From Nitrospirota bacterium (lineage in GTDB: Bacteria; Nitrospirota; Thermodesulfovibrionia; Thermodesulfovibrionales; Dissulfurispiraceae): a stretch of DNA of 64,000 nt. The position numbers and the translations under genes were made by a program. This document shows positions 18,347 through 26,781 of this stretch, piece after piece. Location: the NCBI GenBank assembly GCA_023476565.1, contig JAMCVZ010000014.1:30972-94971 (forward strand), written 5' to 3'. The notes below the pieces were generated by a model. The model was given only the letters and a program-made list of their open reading frames with translations, was not told where the DNA came from and made no database searches. The number at the start of each line of letters is the position of its first letter. The first letter of the stretch is position 1.

Positions 18347-19759
18347 GTGAGAAAATATCTTATAGTAGCATTAAGCGTACTTTTCGTAATGGGTACGGTC
18401 GGCAGCGCGTTCGCAATCCACGCTGACATCCCGGCAGAGTCCCAGGCAGTAGTAGCAAAGGGCGCCACCAAGATACATCTGGGCGGCGAAGTCAGGATAA
18501 GGGGTGAGTTCAAGCAGAACACAACCGATTTCAATAAGGATAAGGCAGACCACTACGCTGCCTACGATCAGAGGGTAAGGCTCTCCACCCATGCGCAGGT
18601 AACCCCGAATACCGAGGGCCAGATACTTATTTCGGCAGGCGACGGCAACGGAGTAGACCCTTATACATGGGGCGCTAACGCCACACCAGCCACCGCTAGC
18701 TCTTACGGTAAAGGCATCTATCCTGTAGGCGAGTCGAAAAGAGGCCAGATTCAAATAGTAGAGGCATGGATCCTGCACAAGGGCTCGGGGCTCCTCGGAA
18801 TCCCTGCAGGAATAAAAGTGGGTCATATGCCTTTAATTCTCGGGAACGGCCTCTTCTTTAACCACACACTCTTCGGCGACGATGCGATCGTGCTCTTTGC
18901 CAACCCGACAAAAGAGCTCGAAGTTGCATTGTTGACAGCGAAGTTTGCCGAAGGCACCACAACTGCTAACGACGATTCTAACGGTTATGTCGGCCTGTTC
19001 ACTTATAAGCTCAATAAGGACACGAATTTCAGCGGCGACGTCACTTATGTTGATGACCAGGCAAATGGCTACGCCAGCAAATCCACTGTTTCCGCAGCAG
19101 CAAAGGGAACCCATCTGTGGAACTTCGGACTCAGGGGCGATACCAATATTGCAGGTTTCGGCCTGAAAGCCGACGTTGAATTACAGGCAGGAAAATCCAA
19201 GTCGGTTACTGGTGCCACTGGCACTGGCACTACCGGGGACATCTCCAACAGAGGCTATGCAGTTATGCTTGGCGCCAGCTACAAGCTTGCTCCTGTTACC
19301 GTAAGCCTTGATTACGCATACGGCAGCGGCGATGACAACGCCACCGACAACAAGAACAAGACCTTTGTTACAGCCACTACAGCAACTCCAAATTACACGT
19401 ATGTTTATGACTACCGTGCACCTACCGCTTACGGCTCTGCAAACGCCGGCATATCAAATACCCAGTATGTAAAACTCGGTTTGGCATCCGACTTCACCAA
19501 AGAACTGAGCGGTAACATCAATGCTTACATCCTGAGGGCTGCCAAGAAGCGTGTAATCACCCTGGGCACTGCTACAACCAAAGGCGATTCCAAGAGCATC
19601 GGTACGGAAATCGATGCCAAGATCGCTTATAAGCTCGACAGGAATCTCACCTACTGGGTAGAGGGCGGTTACCTCTATGCAGGCGCTTTCTATGACACAG
19701 CAACAAAGAGCTCGGACAACGCCTATGCAGTAAGACACGGAATCCAGCTCAGCTTCTAA
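18347..19759 (+). CDS. Outer-membrane porin (Alginate-export/Gram-negative porin type)
   Basis: 470 aa starting at GTG 18347 with AGGAGGG upstream. The signal peptide MRKYLIVALSVLFVMGTVGS-AFA is clear. The mature part is a run of amphipathic beta strands ('KIHLGGEVRIRGEFKQN', 'GLFTYKLNKDTNFSGDVTYVD', 'YAVMLGASYKLAPVTVSLDYAYGSG') with Thr/Ala/Gly-rich loops and a terminal aromatic, '...IQLSF', the BAM-recognised C-terminus. It forms a diffusion channel in the outer membrane and confirms a diderm envelope. A strong terminator follows. Homologues are often the dominant porin of the cell. Confidence 0.82.
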   Translation: MRKYLIVALSVLFVMGTVGSAFAIHADIPAESQAVVAKGATKIHLGGEVRIRGEFKQNTTDFNKDKADHYAAYDQRVRLSTHAQVTPNTEGQILISAGDGNGVDPYTWGANATPATASSYGKGIYPVGESKRGQIQIVEAWILHKGSGLLGIPAGIKVGHMPLILGNGLFFNHTLFGDDAIVLFANPTKELEVALLTAKFAEGTTTANDDSNGYVGLFTYKLNKDTNFSGDVTYVDDQANGYASKSTVSAAAKGTHLWNFGLRGDTNIAGFGLKADVELQAGKSKSVTGATGTGTTGDISNRGYAVMLGASYKLAPVTVSLDYAYGSGDDNATDNKNKTFVTATTATPNYTYVYDYRAPTAYGSANAGISNTQYVKLGLASDFTKELSGNINAYILRAAKKRVITLGTATTKGDSKSIGTEIDAKIAYKLDRNLTYWVEGGYLYAGAFYDTATKSSDNAYAVRHGIQLSF

Positions 19760-19761
19760 AG

Positions 19762-19790
19762 ACCGTCATGCGTAAAGCGTGATGCGTGAA
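19762..19790. repeat. Short repeat shared with the insert in comEC
   Basis: CCGTCATGCGTAAAGCGTGATGCGTGA just after the porin stop resembles the sequence at 27655-27748 (CCGTGATGCGTAGTCCGTAATGCGTGATG). This is a member of a small dispersed repeat family. Confidence 0.45.
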
Positions 19791-19793
19791 AGA

Positions 19794-19827
19794 AAAAGGC
19801 GGGTCATCTCGGCCCGCCTTTTTTATT
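19794..19827 (+). terminator. Rho-independent terminator of the porin gene
   Basis: AAAAGGCGGG-TCATCTCGG-CCCGCCTTTTTTATT: a perfect GC-rich stem followed by six Ts, 35 bp behind the porin stop. Confidence 0.9.
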
Positions 19828-19881
19828 GCAACGAAACCTCCTTTTTATTAAACGGCAGAGCATCTAACAATCTGAAACGTC

Positions 19882-19951
19882 GTCATTCCCGCTTGTCGGG
19901 AATCATAGCTCCCCTCCTATTTTAGGAGGGGTGGCCGAAGGCCGGGGTGGT
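19882..19951. repeat. Two adjacent palindromic intergenic repeats
   Basis: ATTCCCGCTTGTCGGGAAT is a 7-bp-arm hairpin. It is followed by CCCCTCCTATTTTAGGAGGGG, an 8-bp-arm hairpin, and then GGCCGAAGGCC. Both are typical of short dispersed repeats between genes, and they lie between the convergent porin and ispF. Confidence 0.55.
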
Positions 19952-19961
19952 AATCCGGCCG

Positions 19962-20438
19962 CTACCTTTCAATTTTCTTCAATAAACACACCGCCTGCGC
20001 TGCGATGCCTTCCCCCCGTCCGATAAAACCCATTCCCTCATTCGTTTTGGCTTTTATGTTGATAACGGACTTCGGGATCCCGGACTGCGAGATGGCGTCT
20101 TTCATGGAATCCATACAATGTGCCAGCTTCGGCTGCTCGGCAAGGATGACCGAATCGATCCACACGATTTCAAATCCCTTCGACTTTACCATCTCGACGA
20201 TATGCTTCAGAAGCAGGATGCTCGAGGCGTCCTTCCACCTCGCATCGGTATCGGGGAAGTGCTTTCCTATGTCCCCCTCGCCCAGAGCACCGATGAGCGC
20301 GTCGATAATGGCATGGCAGAGGACATCTCCATCCGAATGGCCGAGGAGTCCTTTTTCAAACAGGACGTCGATCCCTCCGAGGACCAGCCTCCTGCCTTCA
20401 ACAAGCCTGTGTGAGTCGTAACCTATACCGATACGCAT
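19962..20438 (-). CDS. ispF: 2-C-methyl-D-erythritol 2,4-cyclodiphosphate synthase
   Basis: 158 aa from ATG 20438 (MRIGIGYDSHRLVEG). It carries the family's Asp/His metal site 'GYDSHRL', 'GHSDGDVLCHAIIDALIGA', 'DIGKHFPDTD', and the C-terminal 'TNEGMGFIGRGEGIAA'. It converts CDP-ME-2-phosphate to MEcPP in the non-mevalonate isoprenoid pathway. It lies downstream of ispD on the same strand, separated by repeat elements. Confidence 0.95.
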   Translation of the reverse strand: MRIGIGYDSHRLVEGRRLVLGGIDVLFEKGLLGHSDGDVLCHAIIDALIGALGEGDIGKHFPDTDARWKDASSILLLKHIVEMVKSKGFEIVWIDSVILAEQPKLAHCMDSMKDAISQSGIPKSVINIKAKTNEGMGFIGRGEGIAAQAVCLLKKIER

Positions 20439-20484
20439 ATACACCTCAAATCAGAGATTCTAATACAAAACTGAAAATGGGAGT

Positions 20485-20547
20485 GAGGGGACAGTCCCTA
20501 TTCTACGACTCCGCTCCGCTTCGTCCGTAAATAGGGACAGTCCCCTC
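20485..20547. repeat. Inverted repeat of the GGGGACAGTCCC family
   Basis: Arms 20485-20502 (GAGGGGACAGTCCCTATT) and 20530-20547 pair over 18 positions with a single central mismatch, around a TACGACTCCGCTCC-type loop. Related sequences lie at 58365-58391 and at both ends of 61284-61486. It looks like a REP-type palindrome of the kind used by RAYTs. Confidence 0.65.
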
Positions 20548-20557
20548 GGGGTTAAAA

Positions 20558-20618
20558 CTATTTTGAATTTCGGTCATTTGAATTTTGAATTTGTTTAGAG
20601 TTTAGTGCTTAGTGCTTG
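20558..20618. repeat. AT-rich dispersed repeat, copy A
   Basis: Contains 'TTTGAATTTTGAATTTGTTTAG' like words (e.g. ATTTTGAATTTGTTTAGA) and 'TTTAGTGCTTAGTGCTT'. It shares these words with copies at 21403-21489, 22499-22584, 25979-26096 and 38583-38702. It overlaps the ispD stop. Confidence 0.6.
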
Positions 20619-21378
20619 CCTTTAATATCGCTTCAGCAATAGCTATATCCTCAGGTGTCGTTATTTTTATGTTGCCGTAAGAGCCCCCGATAATTTTGAT
20701 ACTGCCGCCGTATTTCTCTATCAGCGCGGCATCATCAGTGGCATAATAGCCTTCCGAGCGCGCCTTTTTGTGTGCAGCCTTGAGCTTCTGGAATTTAAAC
20801 ACCTGCGGAGTCTGAACCGCCCACAGCACACTGCGGTCCAAAGTCTTTTTTACAAGAAGCTCTGAAGCATGCTCATGCGCAGACGCCGCTCCGCCTGGAG
20901 CGGACCTCACCTTGCATTCTTTGATCGTATCCTTTACAGGCACGCCGGTGACCACACCATCATACCCTTTGAGCTCCTCTATCGCCGTCCTGATTAAATC
21001 CTTATCGGCAAACGGCCTCGCTCCGTCATGGATTACTACTATGGAAGTGCTGTCGTCGAGTATTTTGATGCCGTTATAAACGGAGTCCTGGCGCTCCTTT
21101 CCTCCAGGGACGATCCTCTTTACCTTTGGCATGGAATAACTTTCGATCAGCGCGATCCCGGCTTTTAAGTCATCCCCCTTCAATACCGGAACTATCTCAT
21201 CGATCTCCGCAACGCTCTGGAGCAACTCAAGAGCCCATATAATAAGAGGTTTGCCTGCAAGCTCGTATAACAGCTTGTTTTTTGCATGGCCGAACCTCTT
21301 GCCGATCCCCGCAGCAGGGACAATGGCAACAATCCTGTCTTTAACAGCGCCTATCTTACACCTCAGTTCGTCCGGCAA
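20602..21378 (-). CDS. ispD: 2-C-methyl-D-erythritol 4-phosphate cytidylyltransferase
   Basis: 258 aa, apparently from TTG 21378. No in-frame ATG fits the family start; the conserved region begins 'IVAIVPAAGIGKRFG' at residue 16, so ~15 extra residues are included. Signature parts are 'AAGIGKRF...KNKLLYELAGKP', 'VVIHDGARPFAD' and 'VPVKDTIKE'. It transfers CMP from CTP to MEP. The final residues and the stop lie in a dispersed AT-rich repeat (20558-20618). It lies upstream of ispF. Confidence 0.92.
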   Translation of the reverse strand: MPDELRCKIGAVKDRIVAIVPAAGIGKRFGHAKNKLLYELAGKPLIIWALELLQSVAEIDEIVPVLKGDDLKAGIALIESYSMPKVKRIVPGGKERQDSVYNGIKILDDSTSIVVIHDGARPFADKDLIRTAIEELKGYDGVVTGVPVKDTIKECKVRSAPGGAASAHEHASELLVKKTLDRSVLWAVQTPQVFKFQKLKAAHKKARSEGYYATDDAALIEKYGGSIKIIGGSYGNIKITTPEDIAIAEAILKASTKH

Positions 21379-21402
21379 TCATAAGCATACTTGTATAAAA
21401 GC

Positions 21403-21489
21403 AAAATTCTAAATTCAAATGCTCAAAACCGTTTTGGGTTTTGGTTATTGTGATTTGTTTAGAATTTAGATATTAGGATTTAGAATTTG
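21403..21489. repeat. AT-rich dispersed repeat, copy B
   Basis: Left half AAAATTCTAAATTCAAATG and right half TTTGTTTAGAATTTAGATAT form an imperfect inverted repeat. It fills the gap between the PIN/TRAM gene and ispD. Confidence 0.6.
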
Positions 21490-21494
21490 CCTCT

Positions 21495-22475
21495 CTATTC
21501 GTCCTCCTTCAGCTTCGCGAATATCATCCTTCCTGCCGTTGTCTGCAGAACACTCGTGACGACCACTTCGGCATTCCTGCCGATAAGCTTCCTCGCGTTC
21601 TCAATGACAACCATGGTCCCGTCATCGAGATACGCGACGCCCTGGTTGTATTCCTTGCCTTCCTTGACGATGAAAAGGTTCAGCACCTCACCGGGCAGCA
21701 CTACGGGTTTAAGGACATTTGCAAGCTCGTTTATATTCAGGACCGAAACGCCCTGAAGCTGGGCGACTTTATTCAGGTTGAAATCATTGGTGATTATCTT
21801 CCCGCTCATGAGTCTTGCAAGGGCAATGAGTTTCGCATCGACCTCTTTTATTTTCGGGAAATCCTCTTCGATGATCCTGACTTTTATATTGGACATTTTC
21901 TGGACACGATGCAGGATATCGAGCCCCCGCCTGCCCTTGGTCCTCCGCATGGGGTCCGGAGAGTCGGCTATATACTGGAGCTCCTGGAGTATGAACTGGG
22001 GGATAATGAACGTCCCCTCCAGGAACCGGGCCTCGATGACATCCGCTATGCGCCCGTCGATTATGACGCTGGTGTCCAGGATCTTGATGTCTTCTTCGAG
22101 CTCCTGCCCTTTGAACGAGCGCATGATCGCGGGGACCGTGAGGTTCCTGCCCCTGTCCAGTCCTATGAGGAGCCCTCCATAACCGAAAACCGCATTCAGG
22201 ATGAAATGCGACAGCGCGCGTCCCTCTTCGGTAAGGACATAGCGGAGCGGGACCAAAAGAAGATTCGAAAAGATCAACCCGGTTCCCAGGCCCAGGAGCC
22301 CTCCGAGCATCGAGCCGAAAGATATCCTCTTGAGCCTCGCTTCAATAAGGACGGAGATGATTCCGAGGACAAGTCCTGCCGAAAGGCCGTAAAGAATGAA
22401 TCCGTACCGCAAACCGTAAAAATACCCGATAAGAATAAAAATGAGCGCTATGGCGATTCGTGCTAATGCATTCAA
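21495..22475 (-). CDS. PIN/TRAM-domain membrane protein (YacL-like)
   Basis: 326 aa from TTG 22475, chosen because AAGGGGGG lies just upstream; the longer frame from 22529 encodes repeat sequence. Four membrane helices (residues ~1-120) precede a PIN ribonuclease fold with conserved acids: '[13 protein letters not shown]' (~134), '[12 protein letters not shown]' and '[13 protein letters not shown]'. A TRAM RNA-binding domain follows ('[32 protein letters not shown]'). The layout matches B. subtilis YacL, a membrane-bound putative RNase. It lies between htrA and ispD, as yacL neighbours ispD in many genomes. Confidence 0.85.
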   Translation of the reverse strand: MNALARIAIALIFILIGYFYGLRYGFILYGLSAGLVLGIISVLIEARLKRISFGSMLGGLLGLGTGLIFSNLLLVPLRYVLTEEGRALSHFILNAVFGYGGLLIGLDRGRNLTVPAIMRSFKGQELEEDIKILDTSVIIDGRIADVIEARFLEGTFIIPQFILQELQYIADSPDPMRRTKGRRGLDILHRVQKMSNIKVRIIEEDFPKIKEVDAKLIALARLMSGKIITNDFNLNKVAQLQGVSVLNINELANVLKPVVLPGEVLNLFIVKEGKEYNQGVAYLDDGTMVVIENARKLIGRNAEVVVTSVLQTTAGRMIFAKLKEDE

Positions 22476-22498
22476 GAAATTCCCCCCCTTCTTAAAAA

Positions 22499-22584
22499 TT
22501 CCAAATTCTAAGCACGAAATCCTAAACATTTTGAAATTTGAATTTTGAATTTGTTTAGGATTTAGATATTAGAATTTAGGATTT
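22499..22584. repeat. AT-rich dispersed repeat, copy C
   Basis: CCAAATTCTAAGCACGAAATCCTAAAC and TTTGTTTAGGATTTAGATATTAGAA-type halves make an imperfect palindrome, between htrA and the PIN/TRAM gene. Confidence 0.6.
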
Positions 22585-22588
22585 CTCC

Positions 22589-24043
22589 TCACTGCGGCGA
22601 TACCGCAACATAAAATTTCTTGCCGTTCCGGTTGACGAACAGCAAGACAGTATCGGCCGGTTTTACTTTGGAAACAGCTTTATTGAAGTCATTAAGATTG
22701 CTGATCCGTTGCCTGTCGATTTCCTGGATAATATCGCCCTTTTTAATGCCCGCATCATCCGCAGGGGAGTTCGGCTCGGTCTTGATGATAACAACCCCTT
22801 TATCGTCCTTGTCTATTCCAAGCTGCTTGGCGATGGTGCGGTTGAGATCCACTGCGGTGACGCCCGAAAGCGCGTTCTCATCAACTTCGGTCCTCTGCGA
22901 GGAGCTCGGCGCCGCATCGGCAGTATCCACAGGCAGTTCCGTTATGGTAGCGGTTACGGTCATTTCCTTGTCACGCCTTAATATTTTTATCACGGCCTGC
23001 GAACCGACCGTGCTCTGGGCCACCATATTCCTCAACATGCCTACATCCCCGATCTTCTTCCCGTCGAATTCGCGGATAATATCTCCCCTCATAATGCCCG
23101 CTTTCTGAGCAGGGCTTCCTTTTGAGATATCGCTGATCAGTGCGCCTTCCGAGGCCTTAAGCCCGAATTTTGCGGCAAGCTCCGGGGTCAGTTCCTGGAT
23201 GGTGACACCAATCCACCCTCTCGTCACCTTTCCTTTCTTCAACAGTTGGTCCATGACGAGGCGGACCATGTTGCTCGGGACGGCAAACCCGATACCCTGG
23301 TATCCGCCCGTCTTCGAAAAAATAGCAGTGTTTATTCCGATCAGCCCTCCTTTTATGTTCACCAGAGGGCCTCCGGAATTGCCGGGGTTTATCGCGGCGT
23401 CCGTCTGTATGAAGTTTTCATAGTCGGCTATTCCCACATCGGCCCTGCCGACAGCGCTGATTATGCCCATGGTAACCGTGTGGCTCAAACCGAACGGGTT
23501 GCCTATCGCAAGCACGAACTCCCCTACCTGCAGCTTATCGGAGTCACCCCACGGCAGCACCGGGAGCCCGGTCGCATTTATTTTTATGATCGCTATATCC
23601 GTCTTGGGATCGGCCCCTATGATCTTTGCCCTGAAACTCCTCCTGTCATAGAGTATGACCTTAATGTCATCGGATTGCTCCACCACATGGTTATTGGTGA
23701 CTATGTAGCCGTCCGCGGAAACAATAACCCCTGAGCCGAGGCTCTGCTCCTTCCATTTTTTGGAATGGCCGTCAGGAAAGGGGTACAGGAAATCGAAGAA
23801 CTCGTCAAACGGGGTTTGCTGCTTCTTCAAGGTCTTGACGCTTGAGATATTGACAACCGACGGGGAGACCGCCTTAACGACATCCGAAAAAGCCCTCGAC
23901 GCCTCTGTTACCGAGCCGGGCACCCTCGGCGTGAACGGCATATAGGAAGGCGTCGTTGACCTGCTTAAGAAGTAGTAAGTAATTCCACCCAGCAAGAATC
24001 CGATAAGGAGAACTACGGGTATCCAGATAAAGCGTTTTTTCAT
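22589..24043 (-). CDS. degP: Do/DegP-family periplasmic serine protease with two PDZ domains
   Basis: 484 aa. A single N-terminal membrane anchor (residues ~5-27) is followed by a trypsin-like domain with the triad His in 'VTNNHVVE', Asp in 'PKTDIAII' and Ser in 'NPGNSGGPL'. PDZ1 lies at ~280-370 ('KGSPAQKAGIMRGDII') and PDZ2 at ~400-484 ('PNSPADDAGIKKGDII'). It degrades or refolds misfolded envelope proteins. It starts 3 bp after the selB stop, so the two are probably cotranscribed. HtrA/DegQ are equally good names. Confidence 0.9.
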   Translation of the reverse strand: MKKRFIWIPVVLLIGFLLGGITYYFLSRSTTPSYMPFTPRVPGSVTEASRAFSDVVKAVSPSVVNISSVKTLKKQQTPFDEFFDFLYPFPDGHSKKWKEQSLGSGVIVSADGYIVTNNHVVEQSDDIKVILYDRRSFRAKIIGADPKTDIAIIKINATGLPVLPWGDSDKLQVGEFVLAIGNPFGLSHTVTMGIISAVGRADVGIADYENFIQTDAAINPGNSGGPLVNIKGGLIGINTAIFSKTGGYQGIGFAVPSNMVRLVMDQLLKKGKVTRGWIGVTIQELTPELAAKFGLKASEGALISDISKGSPAQKAGIMRGDIIREFDGKKIGDVGMLRNMVAQSTVGSQAVIKILRRDKEMTVTATITELPVDTADAAPSSSQRTEVDENALSGVTAVDLNRTIAKQLGIDKDDKGVVIIKTEPNSPADDAGIKKGDIIQEIDRQRISNLNDFNKAVSKVKPADTVLLFVNRNGKKFYVAVSPQ

Positions 24044-24046
24044 AAT

Positions 24047-25934
24047 CTATTTTAACATTAATTTTCTAATATCCCCAACCCTCAAGGTAATCCTGTGTGA
24101 ATCAAGATACTCAACAAGAGGGAGGGCATATTTGCGGGTCGTCCCGAGAATATCCCTGAATTCGGCTATGGTCATTTCAGGCTTTTTCGAATAAAAATCC
24201 TTCATCAATGCGATCATTTTATCGTATTGCTTCCCGGTTATATACAGGGAATCGTTGATCCTTACCAGCGCGCCTTCCCTGGTGAGGAGCTTTATAAGAT
24301 CGTCAAGCTCCCTGGCGCTGATGGACAACTGCCGGACCAGCTCTGCCTTAAGGGGCGGCTGGAACCCATCTTTGTCCAATACGGAAAGAATCCTGTTTTT
24401 TGAATCTTCGTCAACGCTCGAAAGGGCAACTTTGAAACTCCTGAGCCGGAGCATCTCCTTATCGACGACAACATCCTCCACCAGAGAGGCAAGCGACGAA
24501 AAGTGGGGGGTAAGGACCTTAACCTTGAGCTCCTCTTTGGACATGCCGGATTTCAGCGGATTATCTTTGTGAAAGCGGCTGAGGGCCGAGATCAATGCTT
24601 CCCTGAAGGCCTTAAAGCCGTCACGGTGAAAGAGGACATCGCGGCTTCTGACCAGTATCCCCTCTTCAAGGAGCTGTTCGACGCCCGCATTTATTTCGGG
24701 GATGTTCCCCTGAACCCAGCCTTCGATTTCAGAAACAGTGCAGCCGTTAAAGTGCGCCCTCCTGACCTTTGTCTCGATCTTTTCTTTCAGGGTTCCTTTT
24801 TTAAAGACAACCAGGTCGTCTATTCCCGCCTTCTTTCTTCGCCTGACAGGATACGGATCCAGTATCTCGCCGCCGCCTATGGTCTCAAGGGGAGAAAACC
24901 TCCTGATAATGTACCGGTCTCCCGAGAGGGCCACGACCGGCTCTTCCAGCCTGAACTGGCAATAGCACGCTTCTCCCGGCTTTACATCATCGCTGTTGTA
25001 AACAATGACCCGGGCCACGGTCTCTGATGTTCCGGAATAGAAATGGACAAGGCCTCTGCTTTTAAGGGGGGGGGGCATCCTTCAGCAGCTCCAGTTCCGC
25101 GTCAAGGACCCTGGTCGGGGTGAATCTTTCCGGTGCGACAACGACATCTCCCCTTTTCAGCAAGTCCCTGTCGATCCCCTGCAGGTTGATCCCCAGCCTC
25201 TGGCCCGCATGGGCGCGCTCAACGCTTTTTCCGTGGCTCTGCAGACCCCTCACCTTGCTCTCGATCTTTGACGGAAGTATCTCGACAGGGCTGTCCAGAG
25301 TTATAGTCCCGGATAAGGCCGTACCTGTGACAACGGTCCCGAACCCCTTGAGCGTAAAGACCCTGTCGATGGGCAGCCTGAAAATGCCCCCGGTCAACTT
25401 GGGCCTGACATCCAGGGCGACTGTCCTTATCTTTTCTTTCAGGCTGTCGATATGCGCCCCTGTTTTCGCCGATACGGGTATTATGTCCGCCTGCTCAAGG
25501 AAGGTCCCTTTTACAAATCTCTTCACATCGTCCATAACAAGGTTCAGCCAATCCTCATCCACAAGGTCCGCCTTTGTTATGGCGACAATCCCCGCCTTGA
25601 TCTTCAGCAGCTCACATATGGCAAGGTGTTCATTGCTCTGGGGCATGACCCCCTCATCGGCGGCAATGACCATGAGAACGATATCGATCCCCCCCGCCCC
25701 GGCGAGCATATTCTTTATAAGCCGCTCGTGGCCCGGCACATCGACAATGCCCACCGTGAGGCCGTCGGGATAAGAGAGACTGGCAAAACCGAGGTCTATG
25801 GTAATGCCCCGCTCCTTCTCTTCCTTCAGCCTGTCAGGATCAACACCCGTAAGCGCTTTTACAAGCGAGCTCTTGCCATGGTCGATATGGCCCGCGGTGC
25901 CGAGAATGACACTTTTTATGTTTGTTGAATTCAT
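24047..25934 (-). CDS. selB: Selenocysteine-specific elongation factor SelB, apparent frameshift in a G10/C10 run
   Basis: Two frames (25934-25062 and ~25078-24047) make one ~628-aa protein. The N-terminal GTPase has '[12 protein letters not shown]', 'RGITIDLGF', 'DVPGHE' and 'ITKADL'; domains II-III follow, and the C-terminal winged helices (residues ~430-628) end '[21 protein letters not shown]'. SelB brings Sec-tRNA to UGA codons marked by a SECIS hairpin. The frame breaks in ten consecutive Gs (25066-25075); nine would read straight through as DAPPLKSRG. Because a probable UGA-Sec gene lies at 40504-42762, a working SelB is expected, so a homopolymer sequencing error or slippage is more likely than decay. 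Confidence 0.88.
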
Positions 25935-25952
25935 TGTTCTTGGTAACGAATA

Positions 25953-26125
25953 AACCACAGAGGACACAGAGAAATGATAAATCCTAAACTCTAAACCCGA
26001 AATCCTGAACAAATCCCAAGGCTCAAAATCGAAAACCTGTTTGGGGCATTTGAATTTTAAAATTGTTTAGGATTTGGTGCTTAGAATTTAGAATTTTTCT
26101 CCGTGTCTCCGTGCTCTCTGTGGTT
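25953..26125. repeat. Composite intergenic element: AT-rich repeat copy D inside CACAGAG ends
   Basis: An AT-rich palindromic repeat (25979-26096) is flanked by AACCACAGAGGACACAGAGAA (25953-25973) and its approximate inverse TTCTCCGTGTCTCC...CTCTGTGGTT (26097-26125). A second partial composite is at 38583-38730. The N-terminal extension of the annotated SelB frame is translated from this element. Confidence 0.65.
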
Positions 26126-26135
26126 ATTTTGTATA

Positions 26136-26762
26136 TTAATGATTGCCGGCTACAAAGTCGCTGAACCCTTTAAGTATCTTCAAGCCGAGTCCCTGGCTCT
26201 TTTCCGGATGGAACTGCGTTGCGAACACATTGTCCTTCCATACCATGGAGACAAAGTCGATCCCGTAGTCGGTCCTCGCGGCAACGATATTTTCCTCCTC
26301 AGGCACTACGTGATACGAATGGACAAAATAAAAATATGACTTGTCCGGTATTCCGTTAAACACGGGCGGTCTCTGCAGCAGTCTCGCATTGTTCCATCCC
26401 ATATGGGGAATTTTCATCTGGGGGTTATCATCGAATTTGAACCTGACCACCTTCCCCTTGAATATGCCCATGCCTTTGCAGAAGCCGAACTCTTCCGATT
26501 CAGTGAATAATATCTGGAGCCCGAGGCATATGCCCAGATAGGGCTTTCCTTTTTCAATCTCCTTCACAATAGAACCGAGAATATCGAGGTTATCGAGGTT
26601 TCTCATGCAATCCTTGAAAGCCCCGACCCCCGGCAGCACAACGCCTTGTGCGTCTGCGATGACTTCGGGGTCGGACGTTATCCTGACGTCGGCGCCGACC
26701 TTTATGAAGCCCTTCTCGACACTTCTTATGTTCCCTATGCCGTAATCTACAATTGCAATCAT
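26136..26762 (-). CDS. hisH: Imidazole glycerol phosphate synthase glutaminase subunit
   Basis: 208 aa from ATG 26762 (MIAIVDYGIGNIRSVEKGF; GGTGGA upstream). Class-I glutamine amidotransferase with nucleophile Cys in 'GICLGLQILF' (~79) and the His-Glu pair in 'ATQFHPEKSQ' (~185). It supplies ammonia to HisF in histidine synthesis. No hisF, hisA or other his genes are in the window, so it is either a scattered pathway gene or a paralogue serving another HisF-like synthase. Confidence 0.9.
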   Translation of the reverse strand: MIAIVDYGIGNIRSVEKGFIKVGADVRITSDPEVIADAQGVVLPGVGAFKDCMRNLDNLDILGSIVKEIEKGKPYLGICLGLQILFTESEEFGFCKGMGIFKGKVVRFKFDDNPQMKIPHMGWNNARLLQRPPVFNGIPDKSYFYFVHSYHVVPEEENIVAARTDYGIDFVSMVWKDNVFATQFHPEKSQGLGLKILKGFSDFVAGNH

Positions 26763-26781
26763 ATTTCCACCAAACTTTATT

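Noticed and set aside
25935..26012. N-terminal extension of SelB (MFRISGLEFRIYHF...)
   Set aside because: The same peptide beginning (MFRIS-LEF-I) appears before the PIN/TRAM gene because both are translated from the dispersed AT-rich repeat.
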